A DNA stretch of 64,000 nt from Cordylochernes scorpioides (GCA_030710605.1 CP092870.1:16840684-16904683); one strand, 5' to 3'; positions 9,803 to 19,799 are shown, counted from the stretch's first letter. Numbers and translations are program-made. Notes: generated from the letters alone by a model not told the origin.

Positions 9803-12324
9803 AATCCCCGGCATGAATGTGGAGACATCACGAGGTTGTAGCGTAACTTCTCAAATGTCGGCCTTGGTAGCGGCTTGGTCAGGATGTCCTGAGCTTCAGT
9901 TTTGTACAGCATGTAGTCATTTCTTATGGGAGGTATTCCCTTTGTTGGTCTCGTGGATCTTCTTTGTGTAACCACTTGTGTTCCTGTGCTTGTACTGGGT
10001 TGAAGGTAATCCTCGGTTTCTGAGTCCTCAAGGTTTTCGGGTTGTGCTCCTGGTTCCTGACTTTCCTCTGCATTACCAATATGATTGGAGGAAGTTAGAT
10101 CTGTACTTAGTACTTGTGGTGAAGTTGTTTTTGTGGAAGCGAGGTGAAACCCATTTTCTTTTTCTATAAATTTTACGGATCTGCTGATTGTGATGTTGTC
10201 TGTATCGTGCAGGATTCTGTATCCTTTGCTTCGATCATCGTATCCAAGAAAGATCCCTTCGATAACTTTGCTATCCAACTTGTTTCTTTTTATCTTGGGA
10301 ATATAGGCGAAGGCTTTACATCCGAATCTTTTTAGATGCTTCAGACTGGGCTTCCTGTTGGTCCATAGTTCAAAAGGAGTCTTGTCTGTAGCTTTCGAGG
10401 GTATTCGGTTGTGTAGGTAATTAGCTGTGGTAACCGCTTCCGCCCATAGAGACTGTGGGAGTCCTGAGTCAAACAGCATGCATCTTGTCATCTCCATTAG
10501 TGATCGATTTTTCCTTTCGGCTACTCCGTTCTGGGCTGGTGAGTAGGGGACTGTTAGCTGATGTTTGATTCCGCTTTGGTTCAGGAAATCTTCGACTTGT
10601 CGGTTTACGTACTCACGACCGTTGTCTGTCCGTATGGTTTGGATATTTTTTCCAAATTCCGTGTGTGCTGAGATGACGTAGTCTTTTATTTTTTCATAGA
10701 CTTCGTCTTTTCCTTTCAGGAGGTAGATCTTCGTGTATCTGCTGTAGTCATCAGTGAAGGTGATGAAGTATCTCTTACCGCTGAGAGAGTTAGTTGGTAA
10801 TGGACCGCAGATATCACTGTGGACAAGTTGAAGCGTTTCAGTTGCTCTGTACTCTGTCTTCTTTGGAAATGGGGTTTCGGTGAGTTTTCCTTGAATGCAC
10901 TGAACGCAGTCTGTGCTGTGCGAACAGTTATTTAGACTTAGTCCTCTTGCTAGGTTCTCATTTCGAATCTTCTTAATTGATTCTATATTTCTGTGTCCTA
11001 GTCTGTCGTGCCAGAGCATGAGGCAATTTTTGTTCTTGCAGTGGTTTTGTTTTGCAACATTTGCTTTGAATGTGCGAGTTTGGGGGTTGTCATCCAGGTG
11101 GAGTCGGTACATTCCATTGTCAAGTATACCGTTCGCGAGGGCTGTGTTGTCTCTTTCGATGGTACACCAACCTCTGTTGAACGTTACTTTACATCCGTTG
11201 GAGGTGGCCGCACTCACTGACAGAAGGTTGTCTGTTAGTTCCGGGATGTAGAGAACTTTTGTGAGAAGTAAGGTGTCAGTCTTTCCTTGGGGTGTGATGA
11301 CTTTTATTTCTCCTTGTCCTATCCCTTTGACCTGCAGCTTATTGCCATTAGCAACCACAACATTTTGTGTTTGTTCTCTGTTAAGTTCAGTGAAGAAGCT
11401 TTCATCGTACGCCATATGAGATGTGGCTCCAGAGTCGACGAACCAGTTGTGTACACTTGTTTCTCGTTGAGTGCAATTTAGAGCTTTTGGGTTAGGTCCT
11501 TTTGTTGTTCTCTGGTTTGTGGGTTGTTCTTGGGTGACACTCGACTGATTTGTGTACTTTGGTACGTTTCCTCTTCTGAAGTTTTCATATTTGTACTCTT
11601 TGTTGCTGTTGTTTCGCTTTTGATAGTGCCAACATTCTTCTTTGGAGTGGTTTGGTTTGTGGCAGAAAGAACAGAATTTCTTCTCTTTTTCTCTTCTTTG
11701 GCTTGAAGCTCCGTGGAGGCTTTTTAAGGCTTTTGATTCGGTGCTTTCGTCTTTCGAGCTTTCTACTCTGCGTGTGTGTTCATCAAGGAGTTTGTTCTTG
11801 GTAAATTCAAGCGTTAGCTCGTCATCGGGCCTTGATTCCAACATCGTGATGAGATTGGAGTAGCTCTTTGGAAGCGAGCAAAGCAGTATAGCCGTGATGT
11901 GAGAGTCCCTTAGTGTTTCGCCAATGGTTCGCAGTTTGTCAACAAGTTCCATCATGGTAGTGATGTGCTGTTGCATGTCTTTGTCTTCTTCGAGTTTTAA
12001 GCTGTATAGTTTCCTTAGCAAATAAATTTTTCCTGAGAGTGTTTTTCTTTCATAGATATTTTTAAGAGTGTCCCAGGTAGCTTTGGCTGTTAGTAGGTTT
12101 TTGACATGCACTATTTGTGAGTCGGCGATGCTTAGATTAATGATAGCTCTAGCTTTTGAGTCTTTCTTTTTCCATTCGATTTTAGGTTCATCTGGAATAT
12201 TTTCGGTGACAACATCCCAAAGATCTTCCTTTTGCAAGAGCATTTCAATTTTGAAAGACCATAGTGAGTAGTTATAGCCGTCGAGCTTATTTAGGGTTAC
12301 ATCGTGGCTCGAGAGTGACGCCAT
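9793..12324 (-). CDS. copia Gag-protease-integrase polyprotein, RT deleted
   Basis: 843-residue intact ORF starting at the ATG at 12324, about 75 bp inside the 5' LTR. In order: copia-type Gag (1-200), CCHC zinc knuckle CSFCHKPNHSKEEC (about 216-230), aspartic protease WFVDSGATSH (about 293), the pre-integrase HHCC segment with LWHDRLGH (about 437), and integrase with catalytic D (about 503), D (TDNG, about 565) and E (VAERKN, 35 residues later). The ORF then jumps in frame, near 9900-9915, from the pre-RT linker (RNDYML) straight to the C-terminal tail after RNase H (AQDILTKPLPRPTFEKLR). A usual copia polyprotein is about 1,300-1,500 residues, so RT and RNase H are missing. The protein could still make particles and integrate DNA but would need reverse transcriptase from a related element. 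Confidence 0.93.
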   Translation of the reverse strand: MASLSSHDVTLNKLDGYNYSLWSFKIEMLLQKEDLWDVVTENIPDEPKIEWKKKDSKARAIINLSIADSQIVHVKNLLTAKATWDTLKNIYERKTLSGKIYLLRKLYSLKLEEDKDMQQHITTMMELVDKLRTIGETLRDSHITAILLCSLPKSYSNLITMLESRPDDELTLEFTKNKLLDEHTRRVESSKDESTESKALKSLHGASSQRREKEKKFCSFCHKPNHSKEECWHYQKRNNSNKEYKYENFRRGNVPKYTNQSSVTQEQPTNQRTTKGPNPKALNCTQRETSVHNWFVDSGATSHMAYDESFFTELNREQTQNVVVANGNKLQVKGIGQGEIKVITPQGKTDTLLLTKVLYIPELTDNLLSVSAATSNGCKVTFNRGWCTIERDNTALANGILDNGMYRLHLDDNPQTRTFKANVAKQNHCKNKNCLMLWHDRLGHRNIESIKKIRNENLARGLSLNNCSHSTDCVQCIQGKLTETPFPKKTEYRATETLQLVHSDICGPLPTNSLSGKRYFITFTDDYSRYTKIYLLKGKDEVYEKIKDYVISAHTEFGKNIQTIRTDNGREYVNRQVEDFLNQSGIKHQLTVPYSPAQNGVAERKNRSLMEMTRCMLFDSGLPQSLWAEAVTTANYLHNRIPSKATDKTPFELWTNRKPSLKHLKRFGCKAFAYIPKIKRNKLDSKVIEGIFLGYDDRSKGYRILHDTDNITISRSVKFIEKENGFHLASTKTTSPQVLSTDLTSSNHIGNAEESQEPGAQPENLEDSETEDYLQPSTSTGTQVVTQRRSTRPTKGIPPIRNDYMLYKTEAQDILTKPLPRPTFEKLRYNLVMSPHSCRGFVG

Positions 12325-12397
12325 TTTTGCTAAGCCTTTTTTCTTTGTCTTAACTCGTTAGTTGAATTTCATGCAATATTCAGTCTCATAATCTAAT

Positions 12398-12606
12398 TGT
12401 TGTAAGATTTAGGTACTTACAGCTTGTAGGAAGGCATGAGGACGTTGAGGATTATATGATAATAATCTTTATTATCCATTTAGCAAGAAAAGACAAAGTT
12501 ATGGTAGCGAACAGTTATTGAAGTATAGAGAAGAAGGTAAACAAACAGTTGTGATGATGATAGGTCCAGTGTGGCGCTAGCTGTCGTAGCATTCAGTTAT
12601 CCAACA
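12398..12606 (-). repeat. copia 5' LTR
   Basis: 209-bp LTR identical to the 3' LTR. It would carry the promoter and polyadenylation signals for the element. Confidence 0.93.
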
Positions 12607-12787
12607 ATCTCTCCTCAATTCTCTGTAAATATTAATAAAATTTTTAAAGTGATGTAATAATTAATGTACAAGAGAGAGTGAGAGAGAAGGTTTTTATTGT
12701 TGGCTATTATAAAAATTTCTTATATAAAATTTTTGTAAAATTATATATATATTGTGGTGAATGATAAAGAACAATTTGGATTATAGA

Positions 12788-12937
12788 TTATAATACAAGA
12801 AAATAAGACCTAATCCAAATAATTTAATAATGTGTGACGTTTCAGCAACAGAATTATCACCATCATCAGACAAAAGAATAAAACACATCATACACTATTA
12901 AATTATTTGGATTAGGTCTTATTTTCTTGTATTATGT
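12788..12937. repeat. Inverted repeat with a hammerhead in its loop
   Basis: Arms of about 40 bp (12789-12830 and 12897-12937, containing aataagacctaatccaaat and its complement) flank a 65-bp loop that carries a hammerhead motif on the minus strand. Small, self-contained unit. Confidence 0.65.
12836..12869 (-). ncRNA. Hammerhead ribozyme motif in fold-back loop
   Basis: Minus strand: CTGATGA (12863-12869), a wobble-rich stem II (TGGTGA...TTGCT), GAAAC then GTC (12836-12843). Stem III would be the bare palindrome ACGT, which cannot close within one molecule but can pair between two. Stem I has only about 3 bp. Core is canonical, fold is weak. Confidence 0.55.
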
Positions 12938-13055
12938 TGTGGTGAATAAATTATTTTATAACTTATTTTATTGTTTGATTAATCAATGAAAATACATGGT
13001 ACAATATAACTCTGTATTTATGAAATCATCATATATGTTCCATAGCTTGGTTGTT

Positions 13056-13560
13056 CAAAATTCTCTAGCTATACCAGATCCCTCAGGAGAATTGCTTCCA
13101 CTCCAAGCCATCTTCTCAAATTTCTACCAAAAATCCGCCATGGAGAGGCCCCCACCACCATCCTCACGGGCCATGTACTGACAGACATTACACGTGTACA
13201 TCCCGAAACAGACCTTACCTGCATTCACTGTTCAGAAGAGCCACAGACAGTTGATCACCTTCTCTTCAGCTGTCCAGCATTCCTAAGACATAGGATGCAA
13301 ACAGCTATCCTGCTTGGACTGCACTACCTTAACTCTACATCTATGGCCTGTCTTCCAGACTCAACCTCAGCACGTAAATTTCTGGTCAACTGGTTCAACT
13401 CAGCAATCAAAACAGGACGCGAGTAAAAGCGTTCAGCACTAGTCCATACTAATGAGATAGACTCCCCGGGTAGTTGGCGCTCCAGAAACCTGGGTTTTAT
13501 ATCTCTCTCTAGCTGTAAATAATTTTTTAGTTGAATTGTGGTCGCCTAGTCGTGCTGACG
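13056..13560 (+). pseudogene. LINE ORF2 C-terminal end and 3' UTR
   Basis: Translation in one frame gives HGEAPTTILTGHVLTDITR, then CIHCSEEPQTVDHLLFSCPAF, the cysteine/histidine block after RNase H in LINE ORF2 proteins, and ends at a stop at 13424-13426. The 3' UTR that follows (ggtagttggcgctccagaaa, cctgggtt) recurs in reverse at 54466-54545. The 5' part of the element is missing. Confidence 0.7.
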
Positions 13561-14400
13561 TAATACATAGACAATCTTTTAGCTTTATCATTTTGATCTG
13601 TCTAATCATCCATTACTACGCTATAATATTGATATAAAACGGATATAAAATTTTCTATTAGTATTTTCTAACATTTGTAATATAATTCCCATATTTTGTT
13701 GAAAATATCACCATAGCTATGACACAACATGCTTGTAGTATCATTTTTCTAGAAATATATATTCGTTTTATATAAAAAATATCAACGTTGAATGTTTTTC
13801 AAGTTAAAGAAGACAATTTTATGTAAAACACGCAGAAGTGTGTTATAATTATTCACAAATAAAAAGATACATACTTTAAAATAAACAGAGTACAGTTTTA
13901 GGCTAATATTGTTATCTTACAGTGTTGGCCGGTTAAATATATGTTCGCAGAATATTATTTTAGACTTGAAACTTTCCTTTTCAATATACAAGATTACATC
14001 CAATTATAGAAGCATATTTTGGATTTTAAAAATTAAACACTATTTTATCCAATATTTTGATTGACTATTCGCTTTATATTTTCCTCGATGTTCAAGCTTT
14101 AAAACATATATTTCTCAAATTGTAACGGGAACTCCAATTTAACTTATTTTAAAAGGTATCAACTGCATGATATGAAACAAAATTATAAGTTATAAAATTG
14201 ACCAAAATATAAATTCTAGCCATTGTTCTTTGATTAAGGAAAGATTCATTCATTCTTTATCTACCTAATTCCATTCTTCTTTTAAATTTCTGGCTATTAG
14301 TTATTTATCTATGATAAAAATTGAGCAAAATAATTATCGGTTTTTATTTCAAGGATGTTGATGGTTTATTAATTTTCCTGTTATTCTGAAGATAGAAGTT
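13560..14400. other. AT-rich DNA, nothing recognised
   Basis: No coding frame or clear repeat structure seen. Confidence 0.5.
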
Positions 14401-14462
14401 GCCTGGCCAGCATTCATATTTCTGTGAAAAATAGACACTTAGGCCAGTTAGAGTTTTTTATA

Positions 14463-14506
14463 TCTTCTCAACATTTCAACAAAAATATTTTGTCTTCATC
14501 AGGAGA
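14463..14506 (-). ncRNA. Hammerhead ribozyme motif (family A)
   Basis: Minus strand: stem I TTCTC/GAGAA, CTGATGA (14496-14502), stem II GACAAAA/TTTTGTT with an extra A before it, GAAAT, GTT (14470-14477). The GAAAC has become GAAAT, so activity is doubtful. Confidence 0.5.
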
Positions 14507-14589
14507 AATAAATAAAAATGAAGCATTTGGCAAGGCGTTAAAAATCTCAGAACATTTTTTAACGCCTTGCCAAATGCTTTGTATTTATT

Positions 14590-14636
14590 TCCCATGACAA
14601 AGACAAAATATTTTTGTTGAAACGTTGAGAAAATAA
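14590..14636 (+). ncRNA. Decayed hammerhead (family A, opposite arm)
   Basis: The 3' half is intact (GAAACGTTGAGAAAA) and stem II survives, but the core reads CATGACAAAG instead of CTGACGAAG. Inverted partner of 14463-14506. Confidence 0.45.
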
Positions 14637-14973
14637 AAAAAAACTCTAACTGGACGAAGTGTCTATTTTTCAAAGAAATAAGTTTTCCTATTGTAATAAA
14701 TATTTGCTGTAATAAAGCTTATAAATAGGTAAACCCTATAGATCACTCCAGAAGATGTAGTGATGAGTTGCAGTAGAATCTCTTCTTGGCAATTATGACT
14801 CTATCATCTCGAAATAAAACGCAGATTTGTTGTAGAAAAGATAATCTTTGATATGTAGTGATGTGAATTCGTCATATATAGTTATGAACCGACCAAAAGA
14901 TTCATTCGGATTACGCCTGAATAAAGTCAATCTCAGATGAAATATTCAACCAACTGATGGTTTTGATCTAAGT

Positions 14974-15173
14974 CAGGGGTCGGCAAACTGCGGTTCGCGA
15001 GTCCCATGCGGCTCTTTGGATGTAAAGCTCTTTATATAGTTCCATACGTAAATATTATTTATGTGAGTACTATTTATTGTTGGCAAGAAACAAGTTTGTG
15101 GCTCTTTAAAATCTTTGATATTTTGTAAATTGTAATTTTGGACTCTTCCGACTCAAAAGTTTGCCGACTCCTG
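14974..15173. mobile_element. hAT MITE
   Basis: 200-bp element with terminal inverted repeats caggggtcggcaaact and caggagtcggcaaact (one mismatch) and 8-bp target duplications atctaagt/atctaaat (7 of 8 match). TIR start CAG and 8-bp duplications are hAT features. No coding capacity. Confidence 0.85.
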
Positions 15174-15500
15174 ATCTAAATAAAGCAAGGCGATATCCAT
15201 CTTGTGCAGAACCATGTCTGAGCTTATGTCTAAAACGAATGTGTAGAAAGCGAAGTGACTGTATATATGAAATACCACGACATCTAGTAAAGCTCAATCG
15301 TCTAGTGTTCTCGACCAGGAGTGGACCATTTCCACTTTGCTTATCTTAATCGTATGTCCACTTTCTTAACATCTTGCAGCTTAAATTTATCTACTAAGTT
15401 GGGAGTGGTTTTAAATATTGGGGAATATTCATTGAGAACGTTATCAATTTATTTATCTGTGCTGAAGTTTTAACTTAAAAAAAAATAAAATTATATATAT
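15174..15500. other. No gene seen
   Basis: Unremarkable AT-rich sequence leading into a TA microsatellite at 15491-15502. Confidence 0.5.
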
Positions 15501-15502
15501 AT

Positions 15503-15545
15503 CGCTGACGAGGGCAAACAGCCCGAAACGCATTCGTGGATGACT
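15503..15545 (+). ncRNA. Hammerhead ribozyme motif (family D)
   Basis: CTGACGA (15505-15511), stem II GGGC/GCCC with loop AAACA, GAAAC, GCATT. Core and stem II are canonical. Stem III has lost its palindrome (ACGCAT) and stem I is cut off by the TA repeat, so this copy is probably inactive. Confidence 0.6.
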
Positions 15546-15710
15546 TTTCTTGATTTATCAAGAAAATTTGTTGGCCAAATATTAGGGAACAGACTAAATC
15601 AACGTTTAGTCGATTTCTGTTCCACTAGATGGTGCTCTACCATATAAAAAACCCATGTGCTCGAGGTCAGGATATGTTTCTTTGATTTTATTACCAACAC
15701 ATGACTTTTT
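15503..15710 (+). repeat. Family D hammerhead retroelement end
   Basis: Starts at a hammerhead, then hairpin tttcttgatttatcaagaaa, then gttccactagatggtgctct and catgtgctcgaggtcagg. The fold-back at 4868-6015 is built of two such ends. The 5' side is cut off by a TA microsatellite. Confidence 0.65.
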
Positions 15711-15818
15711 TAATAATATTATTTTTTAAAAATTATTTTTTCACACACACACACACACTCGGCCGTGCGGCCACGCGTCGCGCGAGCTCCGTGTTTTTCG
15801 CCTCTGGCGAGCGATGAA

Positions 15819-17908
15819 ATGCACCTAAGCATGCCGAGTTCGGCATCGCCAGGGACCTCGGGATCTGCTGGAAAAGAGCCTGGAAGGCCCAGCATCCCAT
15901 CTCCAACTGGTGGACAGAAATTACAAAAAGATGAGATTCAGAAGACAATCTCAAGAGATAATTCTGAAAATCGTGAAAATGCAAATCCGCCGGCAGGCGT
16001 TAAAGATGTAAATCTGGCCGCCGCGCGTGACGTCACGCTCAGCCTGCCGGCCAGTACGTCATTCAATGGCGCTGCCCGTGTCCTGGGAAACTGGGCGGAC
16101 TGCATTGAAGATTTGGGCCCTGAAGCGGACGACGCTTTTACCGTCGTCAAGGGTAAGAAGAGGCGCCGCGAATCGACGAATTCGCCTACAGCGGCTGCAC
16201 CATCCTCCAACATCGGAGGTGCAAGGACAAGTCGCCGACCGCAATCTTCGGCAGGATCCGTGCCGCGGGCACAAGAAATAAGAACGACCAGGGCCCACAT
16301 CTCAGAGGCCCGGGCGCGGCAGGCATCCTCCTCTGAGGAGCACTGTGTATACCTGGAGCACGGTTCCATTACCTGAGAGCGCTCGACAGGATGCTTGGAG
16401 GAACTGCCGGAGTCATCCAAGTCTCCAAGGTGAACGGCCACCAACTCCTGGGACTGGCGAACAGAGGCCTGGCCGAGCGCCTCATAAACGAGGGCCTCGA
16501 GGTTGAGGGCACACTCCTCAGGGCCTTTCCTTTCCGCAAAAGAGCGGAAAGGATAACAGTGGGCAACCTCCCCTTCTTCGTGGAGGACTCCGCCATCATC
16601 AGTGCCCTAAAACCTTATGGGCGCGTAACATCAATTGCGCCCAAACTGATGAAGGCCGGCCCATACACCTACAACGACGGCCGCCGTGAGGCGTTCATTG
16701 TCCTCCACGATGGAGTGACTACCGAGAGGCTCCCCACTCGCCTCGATATTCCGATCAAAGGCGAGGCCTGGCCCGCCTACCTATCATCGGGCATCAAGTG
16801 CTCCAGATGCCACGGACAAGGGCACCGGAGGGCCAACTGCCCCCTGCTTGCAGGGCGGGCCAACACCACCAGATCGGCCCCACCAGCTTCCCCTGCCGGC
16901 CTACAACCAACAACCACCCCTGCACCGCCTCAGCGGCCTACGCCCCAGCATTCAGCACCGGCGCCTCCCTTGGAGATCTCCGATGCCTCGCCCGCGGCCC
17001 GAGCTACAATCCACCCAGCAGGCGCACCCCGACCATCACCAACAGCCCCCTCGGCCTCACCTACGGAGGAGACGCCTCCTGCCCCTCCACCTGTGACCCC
17101 TGATCCGTCATCGCAGGCTCCTAGAGATCCCGCATCCCAGGAGATCCTCGGGCCTGCAAACATCACTCAAGACATCGAGATGACTGCCGTGGAGGAGTCC
17201 ATCCCTCCCTCCGCGTCATCAAATAAGAAGTGCACGAGAATTGACCTCGCAGCCTTCATAAAGAGAAGTCCCAGCGTGTCCTTCGCTGGAACTGACGCCC
17301 TTGGCCTTGGGCGGGAGGAGGTTCTGGACCTCCTCTCCTCAAGGACCAAGGCACATAAGCGCGGTCGCCATCTGACCCCTCCGCAGAGCAATGCTTTTGC
17401 CGGCCTAGTAAACCAAATCCTCGACCTAAGGCCCGGAGGAGATAGTAATAGTACTATTTATAAGGTCCTGCGACAGGTCTTGTCGGAGCTGAGGACCGGT
17501 ACAGCCGCAGTGCCTCCAGCACCCACACTGCCTGCGCCTCGGCCTGCTGAGCCAGCACCACCCGCTCCCCAAAAGAGGGAGTCGACGCCGGCCATGGCCA
17601 CACCTCCGCCTCCCCCATCTGCCCAAATGGAGGTTGATCCAATCGATAAACGTTGCAAGGAATTGCAACTTTTGACCTTTGAATTGATGAAAGAATTCAA
17701 TCCGAAGCCCTTACCCCAATTTTACTCTTTCGAGCTTGACCTCGTGGAAGCGGTGTTATACCCTGAGGATAGGGAGGACTTCCTCGGGAGATTTTCGCCG
17801 GGGGACAAGAAAGTTCTCGCCCAAATCCTGGTTAAGCTTTCCACTCGGGACTTGGACTCCCTTACTCTCAGGGGACTATCTGAGCTTAGGGCCGCCTTGC
17901 CGTCCTGA
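15819..17908 (+). pseudogene. LINE ORF1 (RNA-binding, CCHC), one frameshift
   Basis: Two overlapping frames make one protein of about 700 residues. The first runs from the ATG at 15819 to 16376, the second from about 16337 to 17908. The switch falls near 16350-16370, where YLEHGSI in one frame should continue as HYLRALDRMLGG in the other. The second part has an RRM-like region (ITVGNLPFFVEDSAI, then DGRREAFIVLHDG), a CCHC knuckle (CSRCHGQGHRRANC at about 16800), a proline-rich linker and an acidic C-terminal domain ending RAALPS. ORF1 proteins of this type bind the element RNA. GC content is far above the surroundings, typical of a recent insert. Confidence 0.8.
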
Positions 17909-17922
17909 CCTCCTGTTGAAAT

Positions 17923-18014
17923 CATTTGGGCTCGGAGAAGCGGTGGAGGACCCGCTCTTCGCCTGGTCCAGGACCCTCCAGCGCCGAGGTCTCCTACCTT
18001 CGTCCCCTTTGTAA
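17923..18014 (+). pseudogene. LINE ORF2 C-terminal tail
   Basis: About 30 codons (FGLGEAVEDPLFAWSRT..RRGLLPSSPL, stop at 18012-18014) directly follow ORF1. The copy at 49117 encodes a similar tail (VGLGGVEDPLIAWRRT..RRGCLPSSS). Shared protein-level similarity in a different frame from ORF1 suggests this is what remains of ORF2 after a deletion that joined ORF1 to its end. Confidence 0.6.
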
Positions 18015-18160
18015 ATTTGACCATATATGTATATTTTTAATTCTATATGTATTTATTTTCCTCTTCTCTCTCTCTCTCTCTCATGTGAGATGTAAAATTG
18101 TCTAGATGGCAATAAATAATTTTTAATTGTCAATTGTCACACACACACATATATTATTAA

Positions 18161-18802
18161 AATTTTACACAAATAAATTTACTGGCAATGCGTTTCTTTT
18201 TTTTTTTTTTTAAATCTCTACAGACCTTACTGCAATGATATGATTTAATGAATGAGAGGGCTTGGCTCATCAGTAGTGAACCCTCTCAGCGGTTTCGCCA
18301 AATTAATCTCTAGACCGCTCTACTATTGTATTGGACTGGTTTTGTTATATACCCTGCATTTTCTATGGAAGGCAGCTAAATGGTGTTTAGTGAACTATGG
18401 ACATAAGCTTATATTTTAACGATAGAGGGCAATAAAATTTAATTTACTAATATATAATGGTCATGAAAACATGTTTTGCGCGGAAGAGCTTTGCTCGATG
18501 CAATACCTTGAAATTTATATGTATGTACCTCTACAGACTTATAAGCTTATGTCCATAGTTCACTAAACACCATTTAGCTGCCTTCCATAGAAAATGCAGG
18601 GTATATAACAAAACCAGTCCAATACAATAGTAGAGCGGTCTAGAGATTAATTTGGCGAAACCGCTGAGAGGGTTCACTACTGATGAGCCAAGCCCTCTCA
18701 TTCATTAAATCATATCATTGCAGTAAGGTCTGTAGAGATTTAAAAAAAAAAAAAAAAAGAAACGCATTGCCAGTAAATTTATTTGTGTAAAATTTTAACG
18801 AT
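18161..18802. repeat. Fold-back with mariner-MITE core sequence
   Basis: Arms of about 255 bp (18165-18419 and 18540-18800) both run from gccagtaaatttatttgtg through a T/A-run and agggcttggctcatcagtag to ataagctta. The segment around the CTCATCAGTAGTGAACCCTCTC word is shared with MITEs at 42510 and 56220. No coding capacity. Confidence 0.7.
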
Positions 18803-18834
18803 AGAGGGCAATAAAATTTAATTTACACATATAT

Positions 18835-19270
18835 TATGATGCATTAGCGCGCCATCTGTTATGAAAATTCGAAACTATTATAGACGCGTATGATTCTTTT
18901 AAAATAATATTTTTTGGGACAGTAAAGGATGCATCTTAGAAGAATATCTTCCTAAAGGCCAAACAGCCTACAGCATGATAATTCTCGGCCCCACGTGGCA
19001 AATCTCACCATTGAAATCATAAATGAATTAAATTTTAAAGTTCTAATCCATCCCCCTTACTTTCCTGATTTAGCCCCGAGTGATTATTATTTATTTGGAC
19101 AATTAAAACGATTTTTAAGTGGCATGACTTTCAAGACTGATGATGAGGTTAAAAATGCGGTGATAGATGGCTTGCCCAACACATTGCAGTAAGGGCAGTA
19201 GAAATTGTTTTATTTTTAAAATAATCATAAGCGTCTATAATAGTTTCAAATTTTCACATATACGGTATAT
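18835..19270 (+). mobile_element. Internally deleted mariner
   Basis: Left TIR at 18837-18905 (gcattagcgcgccatctgtt, then gacgcgtatgattc) and right TIR at about 19190-19270 in reverse. The 5' half of the transposase is missing. This TIR family also forms the MITEs at 30.1, 41.0, 42.8, 55.4 and 56.1 kb. Confidence 0.75.
18955..19192 (+). pseudogene. mariner transposase, C-terminal third
   Basis: Reads QHDNSRPHVANLTIEIINE, then YFPDLAPSDYYLFGQLKRFL and ends at a TAA at 19190-19192. The second and third catalytic aspartates are present with 34 residues between them (DD34D, mariner type). The helix-turn-helix region and first aspartate are deleted. Confidence 0.85.
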
Positions 19271-19454
19271 ATATCTAATCGAATTTCGTTTTTCAATTCT
19301 TAACGCAGAATGGCACACGTCTTTACCGTTCGATAAAATGACATTATTGAGCGTTCTGATGAAATTTACTTATTACCACTGCTACAGAGATGAATTTTCA
19401 CACAATATTATATTTTCCTTATCGTATACCTTTCTTATTAATCTGATTTCGTAT

Positions 19455-19690
19455 ATCCTGAAGATAGAGGTTGCCTGACCAGTATTCATAGTTTTGGAAT
19501 TAAAATACACTTCGGCCACAACACACACAGTAGATCTTTTTATTATCTCTACAATTCGAGAAAAAAATCTTTTGTCCCCTTTTTATAAAAGGACAAAAGA
19601 TTTCTGTCAAAACTTCGAGATAATGAAAAGATTTACTGTGTGTTGTGTTATGTGTGTATGTGTCTGGGGGCAAAGTGTCTTTTAATTCTA
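19455..19690. repeat. Family A fold-back, decayed
   Basis: Begins gatagaggttgcctgacc, runs through cttcggcca and an inverted pair of hammerhead remnants around 19555-19625 (gacaaaagattt stems, gtcaaaacttcgag) and returns. Core motifs are lost. Confidence 0.5.
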
Positions 19691-19799
19691 AAATTAATTT
19701 CGTATAATATACTTCTTATATTAAACGATATTAGTGCTACTATTTATTTTTCTACCCACAGGGAATGTGGGACTGTGCCACACAACATACATGTCATTT

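Larger units (their letters stand above)
9594..12606 (-). mobile_element. Young non-autonomous Ty1/copia element
   Basis: A complete LTR retrotransposon of 3,013 bp, transcribed on the minus strand. The LTRs (9594-9802 and 12398-12606, 209 bp, TG...CA) are identical by eye, and a perfect 5-bp target duplication atctc lies at 9589-9593 and 12607-12611. Identical LTRs mean a recent insertion. The single gag-pol ORF lacks RT and RNase H. A purine run (GGGGA on the minus strand) lies just before the 3' LTR. I could not match a primer binding site with confidence. Confidence 0.95.
14400..14690. repeat. Family A fold-back with two hammerhead copies
   Basis: Two copies of the family A end lie head to head around 14547. 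Both run through ggccagttagag, a hammerhead and gcatttggcaaggcgtt. The same unit occurs once at 42390-42490 and its flank at 44312-44450. Confidence 0.7.
15758..18138 (+). mobile_element. ORF1-only LINE in a CA repeat
   Basis: A LINE of about 2.4 kb bounded on the left by (CA)n at 15742-15758 and on the right by (CA)n at 18138-18149. It holds ORF1, about 30 codons matching the end of ORF2, and a 3' UTR ending aattgtcaattgtca. The endonuclease and RT are absent. R1-clade LINEs such as Waldo and Mino are known to target AC repeats, and the location here matches that habit. A second copy of the 3' end lies at 49117-49332. Confidence 0.8.

Noticed and set aside
9978-12271. Plus-strand frames across the copia element
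   Set aside because: Antisense shadows of the 843-codon gag-pol frame.
15759-15785. GC-rich start (ggccgtgcggcc) as vector or adaptor contamination
   Set aside because: It continues smoothly into the ORF1 leader and sits between matching CA repeats on both sides of the element, so it is better read as the LINE 5' end.
16848-17166. Several long frames on both strands over the ORF1 linker
   Set aside because: They are by-products of a GC-rich, proline-rich coding segment. The frame ending at 17908 explains the region.
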